From positions 62,001 to 126,000 of the forward strand of contig NZ_BMVF01000001.1 in assembly GCF_014650575.1 (NCBI RefSeq): 64,000 nucleotides of DNA, written 5' to 3'. The notes under the pieces were generated by a model. That model searched no databases. It saw nothing but the letters and a program-made list of their open reading frames with translations, and was not told the DNA's origin. Positions 51,424 through 60,265 of this stretch are shown here, piece by piece; the stretch's first letter is position 1, and each line of letters begins with the position of its first letter. This DNA comes from Streptomyces naganishii JCM 4654 (lineage in GTDB: Bacteria; Actinomycetota; Actinomycetes; Streptomycetales; Streptomycetaceae). A program made the translations under genes and the position numbers.

Positions 51424-53097
51424 GTGAGAGTGCGCGAGGGGCGTTGGGGAGCCGGGGCCGCCGGCGGGGTGCTGGTGCTGGCCGCCCTGGGGGTGGGCGG
51501 GGCCGCCGGGACGGCCGCGGCGGACGGGGGCGGGCTGGAGGTCCGCTCCGACCTCGGGCACTACGCGCTGGACGCGACGCCCTACACCGACGACGGCGGC
51601 TCCGGGGACAGCCTCACGCTGCTGAACACCGGCACGAAGACGGTGAAGTCGTACACGATCACGGTCGACTACACCTCCCTCAAGGGAATCGCCGAGGTCA
51701 CCCTCCCCGGGTGCGGGCAGAATTCCGAGGGGGTGCTGAGCTGTTCGCCCGCCTATCCGCCCGCCCCGGGCAAGGGGGCCTCGCTGGGCACGCTCAGCGC
51801 GCGGACCCTGAAGGGGGCGAAGGTCGGCGCCACCGGCGAGATCCGGATCGGCGGCCGGGCGGACGGCGTGGCGATGACCGAGAAGGTCTGGACGGTCACC
51901 GTCAAGGACGCCGGGCTGGTCGCGGACCGCACGATCGGGACCGTCGCCGGAAAGGTCGAGCCGGGGGCCCTCGTGCGGCCGGGCATCGGGTACACCAACT
52001 ACGGCGCCGGGCCGATCGGCGGCGCGTACTTCCTCATGTACGGCGCGGGCGCCTCGTTCCAGCAGGAGTTCGGCAACTGCACGTACGGCACGCTGCCCGT
52101 CCGGATGAACGGCGCCCCCGACGGCGAACTCACCGACGTCTCCTACCCGGCGGCCCTCTGCCACGTCGAGGACACCGTCGAGCCGGGTCGGTCCTACGAC
52201 CTGTACCCGGGCGAGCTGAAGATCGCCCGCGACGTGCGGGGCGCCGGCTGGGACGTCTTCGAGTCCAAGCCCGAGGACCTGAAGAAGCTCACCGACATCC
52301 ACGCCGGGCACGGTCCGAAGCTCGAACTCGTGCCGCGGCCGGCGAACGCGCCGGAGGGGAAGCCCCGGCTGGGGCTCCACCACGTCGGCTACACGGTCGA
52401 CAACACCACCGACATCGAGGCGGTCGGGGACTCGGTGCGGGGGCGACCGGGCGGGACCGTCACCGCGGAGATCGGGTTCCACAACAACGGCCCCGCGCGC
52501 ACGGCCACCTGGACCGGGAGCAGGCCGATCGAGGACCCCTCGGTGCGGACGGTCTTCACCGTGCCGTCCGGGACGACCGTCGTGAAGGTGCCGGACCGGT
52601 GCCACACGACGATCGACGGGAAGTACTCCACCGCGCCCGGCGGCAAGGTGTACGAGTGCGTGCAGGAGACCACGGACTGGGTGATCGAGAACGGCGCGCG
52701 GCTGGTGTGGTCCTTCGGGCTGCACATCGACGAGCCGTCCGCGCTCAGGCCCGGCAAGGTCACGCTGAAGGTGCTCAGCGAGAGCGACAGCGACCCGGAC
52801 AACGACACCGCCGCCGTCACGGTGACGGTGCCGGGCGTGGGCGGCACCACGGGTGGCGGCGGGACCACGGGTGGCGGCGACTCCGGCGGCAACGGGAACG
52901 GGGGCGCCTCCGGCGGCACCGCCGCGTCGGGCGGTACGACCGGTGGTGGCGCCCAGGAGTCCTCGGTGACCGGCGGCTCCATGGCCGGCACGGGCGCCGG
53001 CACGCTCCCCTGGATCGCCGGGACGGCGGGCCTCCTCGCCGTGATCGTGGGAGCGGGCGTCTTCGTCCTGGCCCGCCGCCGCAGGGGCGGCGCCTGA
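51424..53097 (+). CDS. Cell-wall-anchored surface protein with a sortase-like signal
   Basis: 557 residues. A signal peptide ends at GTAAADGG. Two or three Ig/DUF11-like beta domains follow (SLTLLNTGTKTVKSYTITV, IGFHNNGPARTATWTG, SDSDPDNDTAAVTVTV). A Gly/Thr/Ser linker leads to MAGTG, a variant of the LAxTG motif used by class E sortase, then a membrane helix and RRRR. It should be covalently attached to the peptidoglycan. The GTG at 51424 has GGAGGGG upstream. Three Cys pairs could form disulphides. Confidence 0.8.
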   Translation: MRVREGRWGAGAAGGVLVLAALGVGGAAGTAAADGGGLEVRSDLGHYALDATPYTDDGGSGDSLTLLNTGTKTVKSYTITVDYTSLKGIAEVTLPGCGQNSEGVLSCSPAYPPAPGKGASLGTLSARTLKGAKVGATGEIRIGGRADGVAMTEKVWTVTVKDAGLVADRTIGTVAGKVEPGALVRPGIGYTNYGAGPIGGAYFLMYGAGASFQQEFGNCTYGTLPVRMNGAPDGELTDVSYPAALCHVEDTVEPGRSYDLYPGELKIARDVRGAGWDVFESKPEDLKKLTDIHAGHGPKLELVPRPANAPEGKPRLGLHHVGYTVDNTTDIEAVGDSVRGRPGGTVTAEIGFHNNGPARTATWTGSRPIEDPSVRTVFTVPSGTTVVKVPDRCHTTIDGKYSTAPGGKVYECVQETTDWVIENGARLVWSFGLHIDEPSALRPGKVTLKVLSESDSDPDNDTAAVTVTVPGVGGTTGGGGTTGGGDSGGNGNGGASGGTAASGGTTGGGAQESSVTGGSMAGTGAGTLPWIAGTAGLLAVIVGAGVFVLARRRRGGA

Positions 53098-53101
53098 ACC
53101 G

Positions 53102-53290
53102 GTGCGTCGCGCCGACGGTCCGGGCGCGGTACACCTCGCTCGGCCTCGGCTGGTCGACGCGGTCGATGTCGCCCTGGCCGCCGAGTACGGCACCGACGCG
53201 GTCCTCACCAGGGACCTCCGCGGCTTCCGCGCCGTGCGTCCCGTGGGCGGCCGTCATCCCTGCTTCCGGGTCCTCCCCGACGACCTCTGA
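53102..53290 (+). pseudogene. VapC/PIN-domain toxin C-terminal remnant
   Basis: 62 codons from a GTG encode LVDAVDVALAAEYGTDAVLTRDLRGFRAV and end in FRVLPDDL, the last third of a PIN-domain RNase. The third acidic residue (DA in LVDAVDVA) and a fourth (TRD) are present, but the first two acidic motifs and the partner antitoxin are absent. It cannot be a working toxin. It lies 5 bp after the surface-protein stop and 56 bp before glnE. Confidence 0.7.
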
Positions 53291-53345
53291 GCGGCACTGC
53301 GGCTAGGCTCTGGCCAGGACGTGCTTGATCCGACGGGAGGCCGGG

Positions 53346-56300
53346 ATGACGGCGCCGGGGCGCAGGAGCAGTACCTTCACACGGCTGCTGCGGCACGGCT
53401 TCACCGATGCCTCCGCCGCCGAGCGGCTGCTGGACAGCCCGGAGCTCGCGCCGGTGAGGAACGACCCGGTGCTGCTGGAGGCGCTCGGCGCCACCGCCGA
53501 CCCCGACCTGGCGCTGCTGGGCCTCGTACGGCTGCTGGAGGCCCAGCCCTCGCCCACCGCCCGGCGGGAACTGCTCGACACGCTGATAGCGGCCAAACCG
53601 CTGCGCGACCGGCTGCTCGGCGTGCTCGGCGCCTCCGCCGCCCTCGGCGACCACCTCGCACGGCACTCCGGCGACTGGCAGGCGCTGGTCACCTACGAGC
53701 CCCGGGACCTGCACCCCGGCGTGGAGGAGTTCGAGCGCGGGCTCGCCGGCGCCGACGACCCCGTCTCGCTGCGCGTCGCCTACCGGCGCTGCCTGCTGTC
53801 CATCGCCGCCCGCGACGTCTGCGGCACCACCGGCGTCGCCGACACCGCCGCCGAGCTCGCCGACCTCGCCACCGCCACCCTGCGCGCCGCCCTCCGCCTC
53901 GCCCGCGCCGCCGCGCCCCAGGACGACGCGCTGTGCCGGCTCGCGGTCATCGCGATGGGCAAGTGCGGCGGCCACGAGCTCAACTACGTCTCCGACGTCG
54001 ACGTCATCTTCGTCGGCGAGAGCACGGACGGCGCGGACGAGGACAAGTCGCTGCGCGCCGCCACCCGGCTCGCCTCGCACATGATGCGGATCTGCTCCGA
54101 GACGACCGTCGAGGGCAGCATCTGGCCGGTCGACGCCAACCTGCGGCCCGAGGGCCGCAACGGCCCGCTGGTGCGGACGCTGAGCAGCCATGTCGCCTAC
54201 TACCAGCGCTGGGCCAAGACCTGGGAGTTCCAGGCGCTGCTCAAGGCCCGCCCGGTCGCCGGCGACCCCGCGCTCGGCGCGGAGTACATCGCCGCGCTCA
54301 ACCCCATGGTGTGGCAGGCCGCCGAGCGGGAGAACTTCGTCGGCGACGTGCAGAAGATGCGCCGGCGGGTCGTGGCGAACATCCCCGCCGCCGAGGTCGA
54401 GCGCGAGCTGAAGCTCGGGCCGGGCGGCCTGCGGGACGTCGAGTTCGCCGTGCAGCTGCTCCAGCTGGTGCACGGGCGCACCGACACCTCCCTGCGCAGC
54501 GGCAGCACGCTGGAGGCGCTCAAGGCGCTCGCCGCCGGGGGGTACGTCGGGCGGGCCGACGCCGTGCAGCTCGACGAGGCGTACCGGTTCCTGCGCTCCA
54601 TGGAGCACCGCATCCAGCTGTTCCGGCTGCGCCGCACCCACCTCGTCCCCGAGGACGAGGCCGACCTGCGCCGGATCGGCCGCTCGCTCGGGCTGCGCAG
54701 CGACCCCGTCGCCGAGCTCACCCGGGAGTGGAAGCGGCACACCGGCGTCGTACGGCGGCTGCACGAGAAGCTGTTCTACCGGCCGCTGCTCGACGCCGTC
54801 GCCCAGCTGGCGCCAGGCGAGGTGCGGCTGAGCGCGGAGGCGGCCCGCGAGCGGCTGGTCGCCCTCGGGTACGCCGATCCGGCCGCCGCGCTGCGGCACC
54901 TGGAGGCGCTGGCGTCCGGTGTGACGCGCAAGGCGGCCATCCAGCGCACCCTGCTGCCCGTGCTGCTGGGCTGGTTCGCGGACTCCGCCGATCCGGACGC
55001 GGGGCTGCTGAACTTCCGCAAGGTGTCCGACGCGCTCGGCAAGACGCCCTGGTACCTGCGGCTGCTGCGCGACGAGGGCGCCGCGGCCGAGAACCTCGCC
55101 CGCGTGCTGTCCGCCGGGCGGCTCGCCCCCGACCTGCTGATGCGGGCGCCCGAGGCGGTGGCCCTGCTCGGCGGCGGGGGCGGAGCGGGCGGCGGCGCCG
55201 ACGGCGGCGGAGGGCTCGAACCGCGCGGGCGGGCGCAGCTGGAGCAGGAGATCCTCGCCGCGGTGGGGCGCGCCGAGAGCGCCGAGCAGGGCGTCACCGC
55301 GGCGCGTGGCGTGCGGCGGCGGGAGCTGTTCCGTACGGCCGCCGCGGACATCGTCGGCTCCTACGGCACCGAGGCGCAGCCCGTCGAGGCCGACCAAGGC
55401 GCGCTCGTGGACCGGGTGGGCGGTGCGGTGTCCGACCTGACGGCGGCGACGCTGGCGGGGACGCTGCGGGCGGTCGTGCGGGACGGGTGGGGGGACGGCG
55501 AGGACGCCCTGCCGGTCCGGTTCGCGATCATCGGGATGGGGCGGTTCGGTGGGCACGAGCTGGGCTACGGCTCGGACGCGGACGTGGTGTTCGTGCACGA
55601 GCCCCGGGACGGGGTGGACGAGCGGGAGGCCGCTCAGGCGGCGAACCGGGTCGTGGCGGAGATGCGGCGGCTGCTGCAGGTGCCCAGCTCGGATCCGCCG
55701 CTGCTGATCGACGCGGATCTGCGGCCCGAGGGCCGCAACGGGCCCATGGTGCGGACGCTGAAGTCGTACGAGGCGTACTACCGGCGGTGGTCGCTGGTGT
55801 GGGAGGCCCAGGCGCTGCTGCGGGCGGAGCCGGTGGCGGGGGACGCCGAGCTCGGACGGCGGTTCGTCGCGCTGGTCGATCCGCTGCGGTATCCCTCCGG
55901 GGGGCTGGGGGACGACGCCGTGCGGGAGATCCGGCGGCTCAAGGCCCGGATGGAGTCCGAGCGGCTGCCCCGGGGGGCGGATCCCAAGCTGCACACGAAG
56001 CTGGGGCCCGGGGGGTTGTCGGACGTGGAGTGGACCGTGCAGTTGCTCCAGATGCGGCACGGGGCCGAGGGGGGTGCGGGTGGTCCTCTTTCGGGGTTGC
56101 GGACCACTCGTACGCGGCAGGCGCTGGCCGCGGCTCGGGAGGGCGGGCTGGTCACCGAGGAGGAGGCCTCGATCCTCGACGAGGCCTGGGTGCTGGCCAC
56201 CCGGGTGCGCAACGCCGTGATGCTGGTGCGGGGGCGGGCGGGGGACACCTTTCCGACGGAGCCTCGGGAACTTGCCGCGGTGGGGCGGTACCTGGGGTAC

Positions 56301-56396
56301 GGGCCCGGGCACGTGGGGGACATGCTCGACGCGTACCGGCGTACCGCCCGGCGGGCTCGGTCCGTTGTGGAGGAGCTGTTCTACGGGGCGTCTTAG
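53346..56396 (+). CDS. glnE: Glutamine synthetase adenylyltransferase/deadenylylase
   Basis: 1016 residues with the GlnE layout of two nucleotidyltransferase halves. The first has GGHELNYVSDVDVIFVGE and DANLRPEGRNGPLVRTL (about 200-280). The second has GGHELGYGSDADVVFVHE and DADLRPEGRNGPMVRTL (about 735-805). A Gly-rich linker (GGGGGAGGGADGGGG) separates them at about residue 617. It adds or removes AMP on glutamine synthetase I in response to nitrogen status. A GGGAGG site precedes the ATG at 53346. It lies about 6 kb from glnA2, whose protein appears to lack the modified Tyr. Confidence 0.95.
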   Translation: MTAPGRRSSTFTRLLRHGFTDASAAERLLDSPELAPVRNDPVLLEALGATADPDLALLGLVRLLEAQPSPTARRELLDTLIAAKPLRDRLLGVLGASAALGDHLARHSGDWQALVTYEPRDLHPGVEEFERGLAGADDPVSLRVAYRRCLLSIAARDVCGTTGVADTAAELADLATATLRAALRLARAAAPQDDALCRLAVIAMGKCGGHELNYVSDVDVIFVGESTDGADEDKSLRAATRLASHMMRICSETTVEGSIWPVDANLRPEGRNGPLVRTLSSHVAYYQRWAKTWEFQALLKARPVAGDPALGAEYIAALNPMVWQAAERENFVGDVQKMRRRVVANIPAAEVERELKLGPGGLRDVEFAVQLLQLVHGRTDTSLRSGSTLEALKALAAGGYVGRADAVQLDEAYRFLRSMEHRIQLFRLRRTHLVPEDEADLRRIGRSLGLRSDPVAELTREWKRHTGVVRRLHEKLFYRPLLDAVAQLAPGEVRLSAEAARERLVALGYADPAAALRHLEALASGVTRKAAIQRTLLPVLLGWFADSADPDAGLLNFRKVSDALGKTPWYLRLLRDEGAAAENLARVLSAGRLAPDLLMRAPEAVALLGGGGGAGGGADGGGGLEPRGRAQLEQEILAAVGRAESAEQGVTAARGVRRRELFRTAAADIVGSYGTEAQPVEADQGALVDRVGGAVSDLTAATLAGTLRAVVRDGWGDGEDALPVRFAIIGMGRFGGHELGYGSDADVVFVHEPRDGVDEREAAQAANRVVAEMRRLLQVPSSDPPLLIDADLRPEGRNGPMVRTLKSYEAYYRRWSLVWEAQALLRAEPVAGDAELGRRFVALVDPLRYPSGGLGDDAVREIRRLKARMESERLPRGADPKLHTKLGPGGLSDVEWTVQLLQMRHGAEGGAGGPLSGLRTTRTRQALAAAREGGLVTEEEASILDEAWVLATRVRNAVMLVRGRAGDTFPTEPRELAAVGRYLGYGPGHVGDMLDAYRRTARRARSVVEELFYGAS

Positions 56397-56476
56397 CGCG
56401 CGGTGCGTGCGGCGTTGTGGTGCGTGCGGTAGTGCGGTGCCTGCGGCGTCGTCGCGCGTGCGGTGCGTGGGGGGTC

Positions 56477-56591
56477 GGGGCGGTGGGGGTGCGTCCAGCC
56501 CGCCGCACGTGGGACGTACTGCTGTGGGTGTTCGGTGGCTGTCGGCAGAGACTGCTGTACGCGGCGGGCTGTGACGCGCCCCCACCGCCCC
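56477..56591. repeat. 30-bp imperfect inverted repeat between glnE and the PAP2 gene
   Basis: Left arm 56477-56506 and right arm 56561-56591 are complementary but for one mismatch and one bulged base, around a 54-nt loop. It lies between converging genes and may terminate both. The stretch just before it (56397-56476) repeats the word GTGCGTGCGG several times; no gene is seen from 56397 to 56633. Confidence 0.6.
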
Positions 56592-56633
56592 TTCCGCCCG
56601 TGCGCGTGTGCCGCCATCGTCGTGGTGATGGCG

Positions 56634-57452
56634 CTACGTCGGCTGCAGGGTCCGGGTCGTGCGGGGGAGGGTGTGGGGGAGGGCGCCGTACCAGAGGCGG
56701 GCCAGGGTGAAGCCGAAGGCCAGGCAGAGCAGGCCGCCCACCGCGTCCAGCCAGAAGTGGTTGGCCGTGCAGACGATGACCAGGAGCGTGGTCGTGGGGT
56801 AGAGGAGGGCCAGGACGCGGAGCCAGGGGATCCTGGTGAGGGCGTAGATGGTCAGGCCGCACCACAGCGACCAGCCGATGTGCATCGAGGGCATCGCGGC
56901 GTACTGGTTGGACATGTCCTTCAGGTCGCCGGAGGCCATGGAGCCCCAGGTGTGGTGGACCTGGACCGTGTCGACGAAGTGGGCGCCGGTCATGAGGCGG
57001 GGCGGGGCCAGGGGGAAGAGGTAGTAGCCGAGCAGGGCGACGCCGGTGGTGGCGAAGAGGGCGAGCCGGGTCGCCGCGTAGCGGCCGGGGTGGCTGCGGT
57101 AGAGCCAGACCAGGACGCCGATCGTCACTACGAAGTGCAGGGTGGCGTAGTAGTAGTTCATGCCGATGATCAGCCAAGTCACCGAGTTGACGGCGTGGTT
57201 GACCGACTGCTCGACGGCGATGCCCAGTTGGTGCTCGGTGCGCCAGACCCAGTCGGCGTTGCGCAGGGCCTCGGCCTTCTGTTCCGGGACCGCGTTGCGG
57301 ATCAGGGAGTACGTCCAGTAGCTGACCGCGATCAGCAGGATCTCGAACCACAGCCGGGGGCGGCGCGGGGTGCGCAGGCGGGTGAGGAGGGTGCGCTCGT
57401 GCGTGACGCGGTGCCGGACGGCCTCCGGTCGCGTCACGGTCGTGTCACCCAT
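56634..57452 (-). CDS. PAP2 superfamily phosphatase/phosphotransferase
   Basis: 272 residues with about six membrane helices. The PAP2 motifs are present: GYYLFPLAPPRLM, MPSMHIGWS (motif 2, catalytic His) and ANHFWLDAVGG (motif 3, His and Asp). It should remove or transfer phosphate on a lipid at the outer membrane face; the exact substrate is unknown. The ATG at 57452 lies 59 bp downstream of malR on the same strand. Confidence 0.88.
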   Translation of the reverse strand: MGDTTVTRPEAVRHRVTHERTLLTRLRTPRRPRLWFEILLIAVSYWTYSLIRNAVPEQKAEALRNADWVWRTEHQLGIAVEQSVNHAVNSVTWLIIGMNYYYATLHFVVTIGVLVWLYRSHPGRYAATRLALFATTGVALLGYYLFPLAPPRLMTGAHFVDTVQVHHTWGSMASGDLKDMSNQYAAMPSMHIGWSLWCGLTIYALTRIPWLRVLALLYPTTTLLVIVCTANHFWLDAVGGLLCLAFGFTLARLWYGALPHTLPRTTRTLQPT

Positions 57453-57511
57453 AGGGACAGAGTCTGCCAGATGAGTCCTCGGACGCCGGTCATCCGCGGG
57501 TCGGGTGCGGC

Positions 57512-58570
57512 TCAGGGGCGACTGCCCGGGGCCGAGGCCGTGGAGCCGCGCACCACCAGTTCCGGCATGAAGACGAACTCGCTGTGGGGGGCGGGGGTTC
57601 CGCCGATCTCCTCGAGCAGGGTGCGCACGGCCGCCTGGCCCATGGCCGGCACCGGCTTGCGGATCGTGGTCAGCGGCGGGTCGGTGAAGGCGATCAGGGG
57701 GGAGTCGTCGAAGCCGACGACCGAGACGTCCTTCGGGACCTCCAGGCCGCGCTGGCGGGCCGCCCGTATGGCCCCGAGCGCCATCATGTCGCTGGCGCAG
57801 ACGATCGCCGTGCAGTCGCGGTCGATGAGCGCCGTCGCGGCCGCCTGGCCGCCCTCCAGGGTGTAGAGGGAGTGCTGGACCAGGTCCGACTCGATGACGC
57901 CCGGGGGCAGGGAGAGCTGGTCCTGCATGGCCCGTACGAATCCCTCGATCTTGCGCTGTACCGGGACGAAGCGCTTGGGGCCCAGGGCGAGGCCGATGCG
58001 GGTGTGGCCCAGGGAGACGAGGTGGGTGACGGCCAGGGTCATCGCCGCGCGGTCGTCCGGGGAGATGAAGGGGGCCTGCACCTTGGGGGAGAAGCCGTCC
58101 ACGAGGACGTAGGGCACGCCCTGGGCACGCAGCCGCTCGTAGCGCTCCATGTCGGCCGTGGTGTCCGCGTGCAGGCCGGAGACGTAGATGATGCCGGCCA
58201 CCCCGCGGTCCACCAGCATCTCGGTCAGCTCGTCCTCCGTGGAGCCGCCGGGGGTCTGGGTGGCGAGCACCGGGGTGTAGCCCTGGCGGGTCAGCGCCTG
58301 GCCGATGACCTGGGCCAGGGCGGGAAAGATGGGGTTCTCCAGCTCGGGCGTGATCAGGCCGACCAGGCCCTCGCTGCGCTGCCGCAGGCGTACCGGGCGC
58401 TCGTAGCCCAGCACGTCGAGGGCGGCCAGCACGGACTGGCGGGTGGTGGCGGCGACGCCCGGCTTGCCGTTGAGGACACGGCTGACGGTCGCTTCGCTCA
58501 CCCCCGCCTGGGCGGCGATGTCGGCAAGCCGTGTGGTCACAGGAGTGGACTGTACCGGTCGGGGCGTCAT
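57512..58570 (-). CDS. malR: MalR, LacI-family repressor of the maltose operon
   Basis: 352 residues. The LacI helix-turn-helix reads RLADIAAQAGVSEATVSRVLNG (about 14-35), followed by the hinge and the periplasmic-binding-like domain (GLVGLITPELENPIF...). It matches MalR of S. coelicolor, which represses malEFG and is relieved by maltose-type inducers. The ATG at 58570 is the first good start, with GTG at 58540 as an alternative. It is divergent from malE with a 330-bp gap holding the TTGCA palindromes. Confidence 0.93.
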   Translation of the reverse strand: MTPRPVQSTPVTTRLADIAAQAGVSEATVSRVLNGKPGVAATTRQSVLAALDVLGYERPVRLRQRSEGLVGLITPELENPIFPALAQVIGQALTRQGYTPVLATQTPGGSTEDELTEMLVDRGVAGIIYVSGLHADTTADMERYERLRAQGVPYVLVDGFSPKVQAPFISPDDRAAMTLAVTHLVSLGHTRIGLALGPKRFVPVQRKIEGFVRAMQDQLSLPPGVIESDLVQHSLYTLEGGQAAATALIDRDCTAIVCASDMMALGAIRAARQRGLEVPKDVSVVGFDDSPLIAFTDPPLTTIRKPVPAMGQAAVRTLLEEIGGTPAPHSEFVFMPELVVRGSTASAPGSRP

Positions 58571-58637
58571 CGCGTTCCTCGTGTTCTGTTCGGCGTACCG
58601 GTCCGCAACGGGATGATTCCCCCGTCGGCGCCGTGTG

Positions 58638-58659
58638 GCAAGACCTTGCAGAGTCTTGC
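58638..58659. promoter_or_regulatory. Inverted repeat near the malR promoter
   Basis: GCAAGAC (58638-58644) and GTCTTGC (58653-58659) are exact complements around CTTGCAGA. It lies about 70 bp upstream of malR, in a position for autoregulation. It shares the CTTGCA/TGCAAG words of the second site. Confidence 0.55.
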
Positions 58660-58747
58660 ACAAGTGTCCGGGGAGCCGCTGATCGGCGTGAAGTCAAGGG
58701 GTCTGGAGGCCCGGTGACAGGTCACGGGAGGGTAACTCCGGCGATCT

Positions 58748-58790
58748 CTTGCACTTTTTTGCTGCAAGGTCTTTCGCAGCGCTTGCAACG
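58748..58790. promoter_or_regulatory. MalR operator candidates upstream of malE
   Basis: CTTGCA (58748-58753) and TGCAAG (58763-58768) form a 6-bp inverted repeat around a T-rich spacer. A third, overlapping-type site, GCGCTTGCAACGC, follows at 58780-58790 with a central TTGCAA. They sit 110-150 bp upstream of the malE ATG. LacI-family regulators favour such TTGCAA-centred palindromes. Confidence 0.6.
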
Positions 58791-58900
58791 CTGTTACGTT
58801 CACCGTCGCCCGGCGGCGGCAACGGCGCCATCGGCAACTCGGCAGGGGCGGCAGACGGGACCGGCCCCTGTTACGGGCTTTCACCCTCAAGGAGAAACTC

Positions 58901-60175
58901 ATGCGGCGTGGCATAGCGGCCACCGCGCTGGTGGCGTCCATTGCCCTCGCGGCGACGGCGTGCGGCGGGAGCGACAGCGGCAGCGACAAGTCCGGCGGTC
59001 CGGTGACCATCACCTGGTGGGACACCTCCAACGCCACCAACGAGGCGCCGACGTACCAGGCTCTGGTCAAGCAGTTCGAAGCGGCCAACAAGAACATCAA
59101 GGTCAAGTACGTCAACGTGCCGTTCGACCAGGCGCAGAACAAGTTCGACACGGCCGCCGGCTCCAAGGGCGCCCCGGACATCCTGCGCTCCGAGGTCGGC
59201 TGGACCCCCGCCTTCGCCAAGAAGGGCTACTTCCTGCCGCTGGACGGCACCGAGGCCCTGTCCGAGCAGAGCAAGTTCAAGCCGAACCTGATCAAGCAGG
59301 CCCAGTACGACGGCAAGACCTACGGCGTGCCGCTGGTCACCGACACCCTGGCCCTGGTCTACAACAAGGCCCTGTTCAAGAAGGCCGGCATCACCGAGGC
59401 CCCCAAGACCTGGGACGAGCTGAAGGCCGACGCCGCCAAGGTCCAGGACAAGGACGGCGTCGACGGCTACTGGGGCTCCACCCAGGCCTACTACGCCATG
59501 AACTTCCTCTACGGCGAGGGCACCGACAACGTCGACGTCGCCGCCAAGAAGATCACCGTGACCTCGGCCCCCGCGAAGAAGGCCTACGGCACCTGGCTGA
59601 GCCTGTTCTCCGGCAAGGGCCTGCACAAGGCCGACACCACCGCCGACGCCTACGCCCACATCCAGGACGCGTTCGTCAACGGCAAGGTCGCCGCGATCAT
59701 CCAGGGCCCCTGGGAGATCACGAACTTCTACAAGGGCAGCGCCTTCAAGGACAAGTCCAACCTCGGCATCGCCACCGTCCCGGCCGGCTCCACCGGCAAG
59801 GCGGGCGCCCCGACCGGCGGCCACAACCTCTCGGTCTACGCCGGCTCGGACAAGGCCCACCAGGAAGCGGCCCTGAAGTTCGTGAAGTTCATGACCTCGG
59901 CGAAGTCCCAGGAGACCATCGCCCTGAAGAACTCCACGCTGCCCACCCGCGACGACGCCTACACCGCCCAGGTCAAGGCCGACCCCGGCATCGCCGGCTA
60001 CCAGGGCGTGCTGTCCGCCGCCCAGCCGCGCCCCGCCCTCGCGGAGTACAGCTCCCTGTGGGGTCCGCTCGACACCGAGCTGCCCAAGATCGCCGGTGGC
60101 AAGGAGTCCCTGGACCAGGGCCTGAACAACGCCGAACTCGCGATCTCCAAGCTGGTCAACGACTTCAGCAAGTGA
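58901..60175 (+). CDS. malE: MalE, maltose/maltodextrin-binding lipoprotein
   Basis: 424 residues. The lipobox LAATAC (Cys at about residue 21) anchors it outside the membrane. The solute-binding fold shows ITWWDTSNATNEAPTYQ, GAPDILRSEVGWTPAFAKKGY and GGHNLSVYAGSDKAHQEA. It binds maltose or maltodextrins and hands them to MalFG. An AAGGAG site lies 6 nt before the ATG. It heads the operon, and a hairpin after it may raise its expression relative to the permeases. Confidence 0.95.
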   Translation: MRRGIAATALVASIALAATACGGSDSGSDKSGGPVTITWWDTSNATNEAPTYQALVKQFEAANKNIKVKYVNVPFDQAQNKFDTAAGSKGAPDILRSEVGWTPAFAKKGYFLPLDGTEALSEQSKFKPNLIKQAQYDGKTYGVPLVTDTLALVYNKALFKKAGITEAPKTWDELKADAAKVQDKDGVDGYWGSTQAYYAMNFLYGEGTDNVDVAAKKITVTSAPAKKAYGTWLSLFSGKGLHKADTTADAYAHIQDAFVNGKVAAIIQGPWEITNFYKGSAFKDKSNLGIATVPAGSTGKAGAPTGGHNLSVYAGSDKAHQEAALKFVKFMTSAKSQETIALKNSTLPTRDDAYTAQVKADPGIAGYQGVLSAAQPRPALAEYSSLWGPLDTELPKIAGGKESLDQGLNNAELAISKLVNDFSK

Positions 60176-60180
60176 GCCGT

Positions 60181-60222
60181 GGTGGCCGCCGGACTCCCCG
60201 GGGGGAGGGCCCGGCGGCCACC
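60181..60222 (+). other. Stem-loop between malE and malF
   Basis: Perfect 12-bp arms (60181-60192 and 60211-60222) enclose an 18-nt loop that can form a second short C/G stem. It lies 6 bp after the malE stop. In many binding-protein operons such hairpins protect the malE mRNA or attenuate the downstream permease genes. No U-tract is present. Confidence 0.7.
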
Positions 60223-60265
60223 GGCCCGTGTGCCGTACTCCTGAACATCCAGAAGGTGTCGAACC

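Noticed and set aside
53102..53290. Functional VapC toxin
   Set aside because: Two of the acidic motifs and the antitoxin partner are missing.
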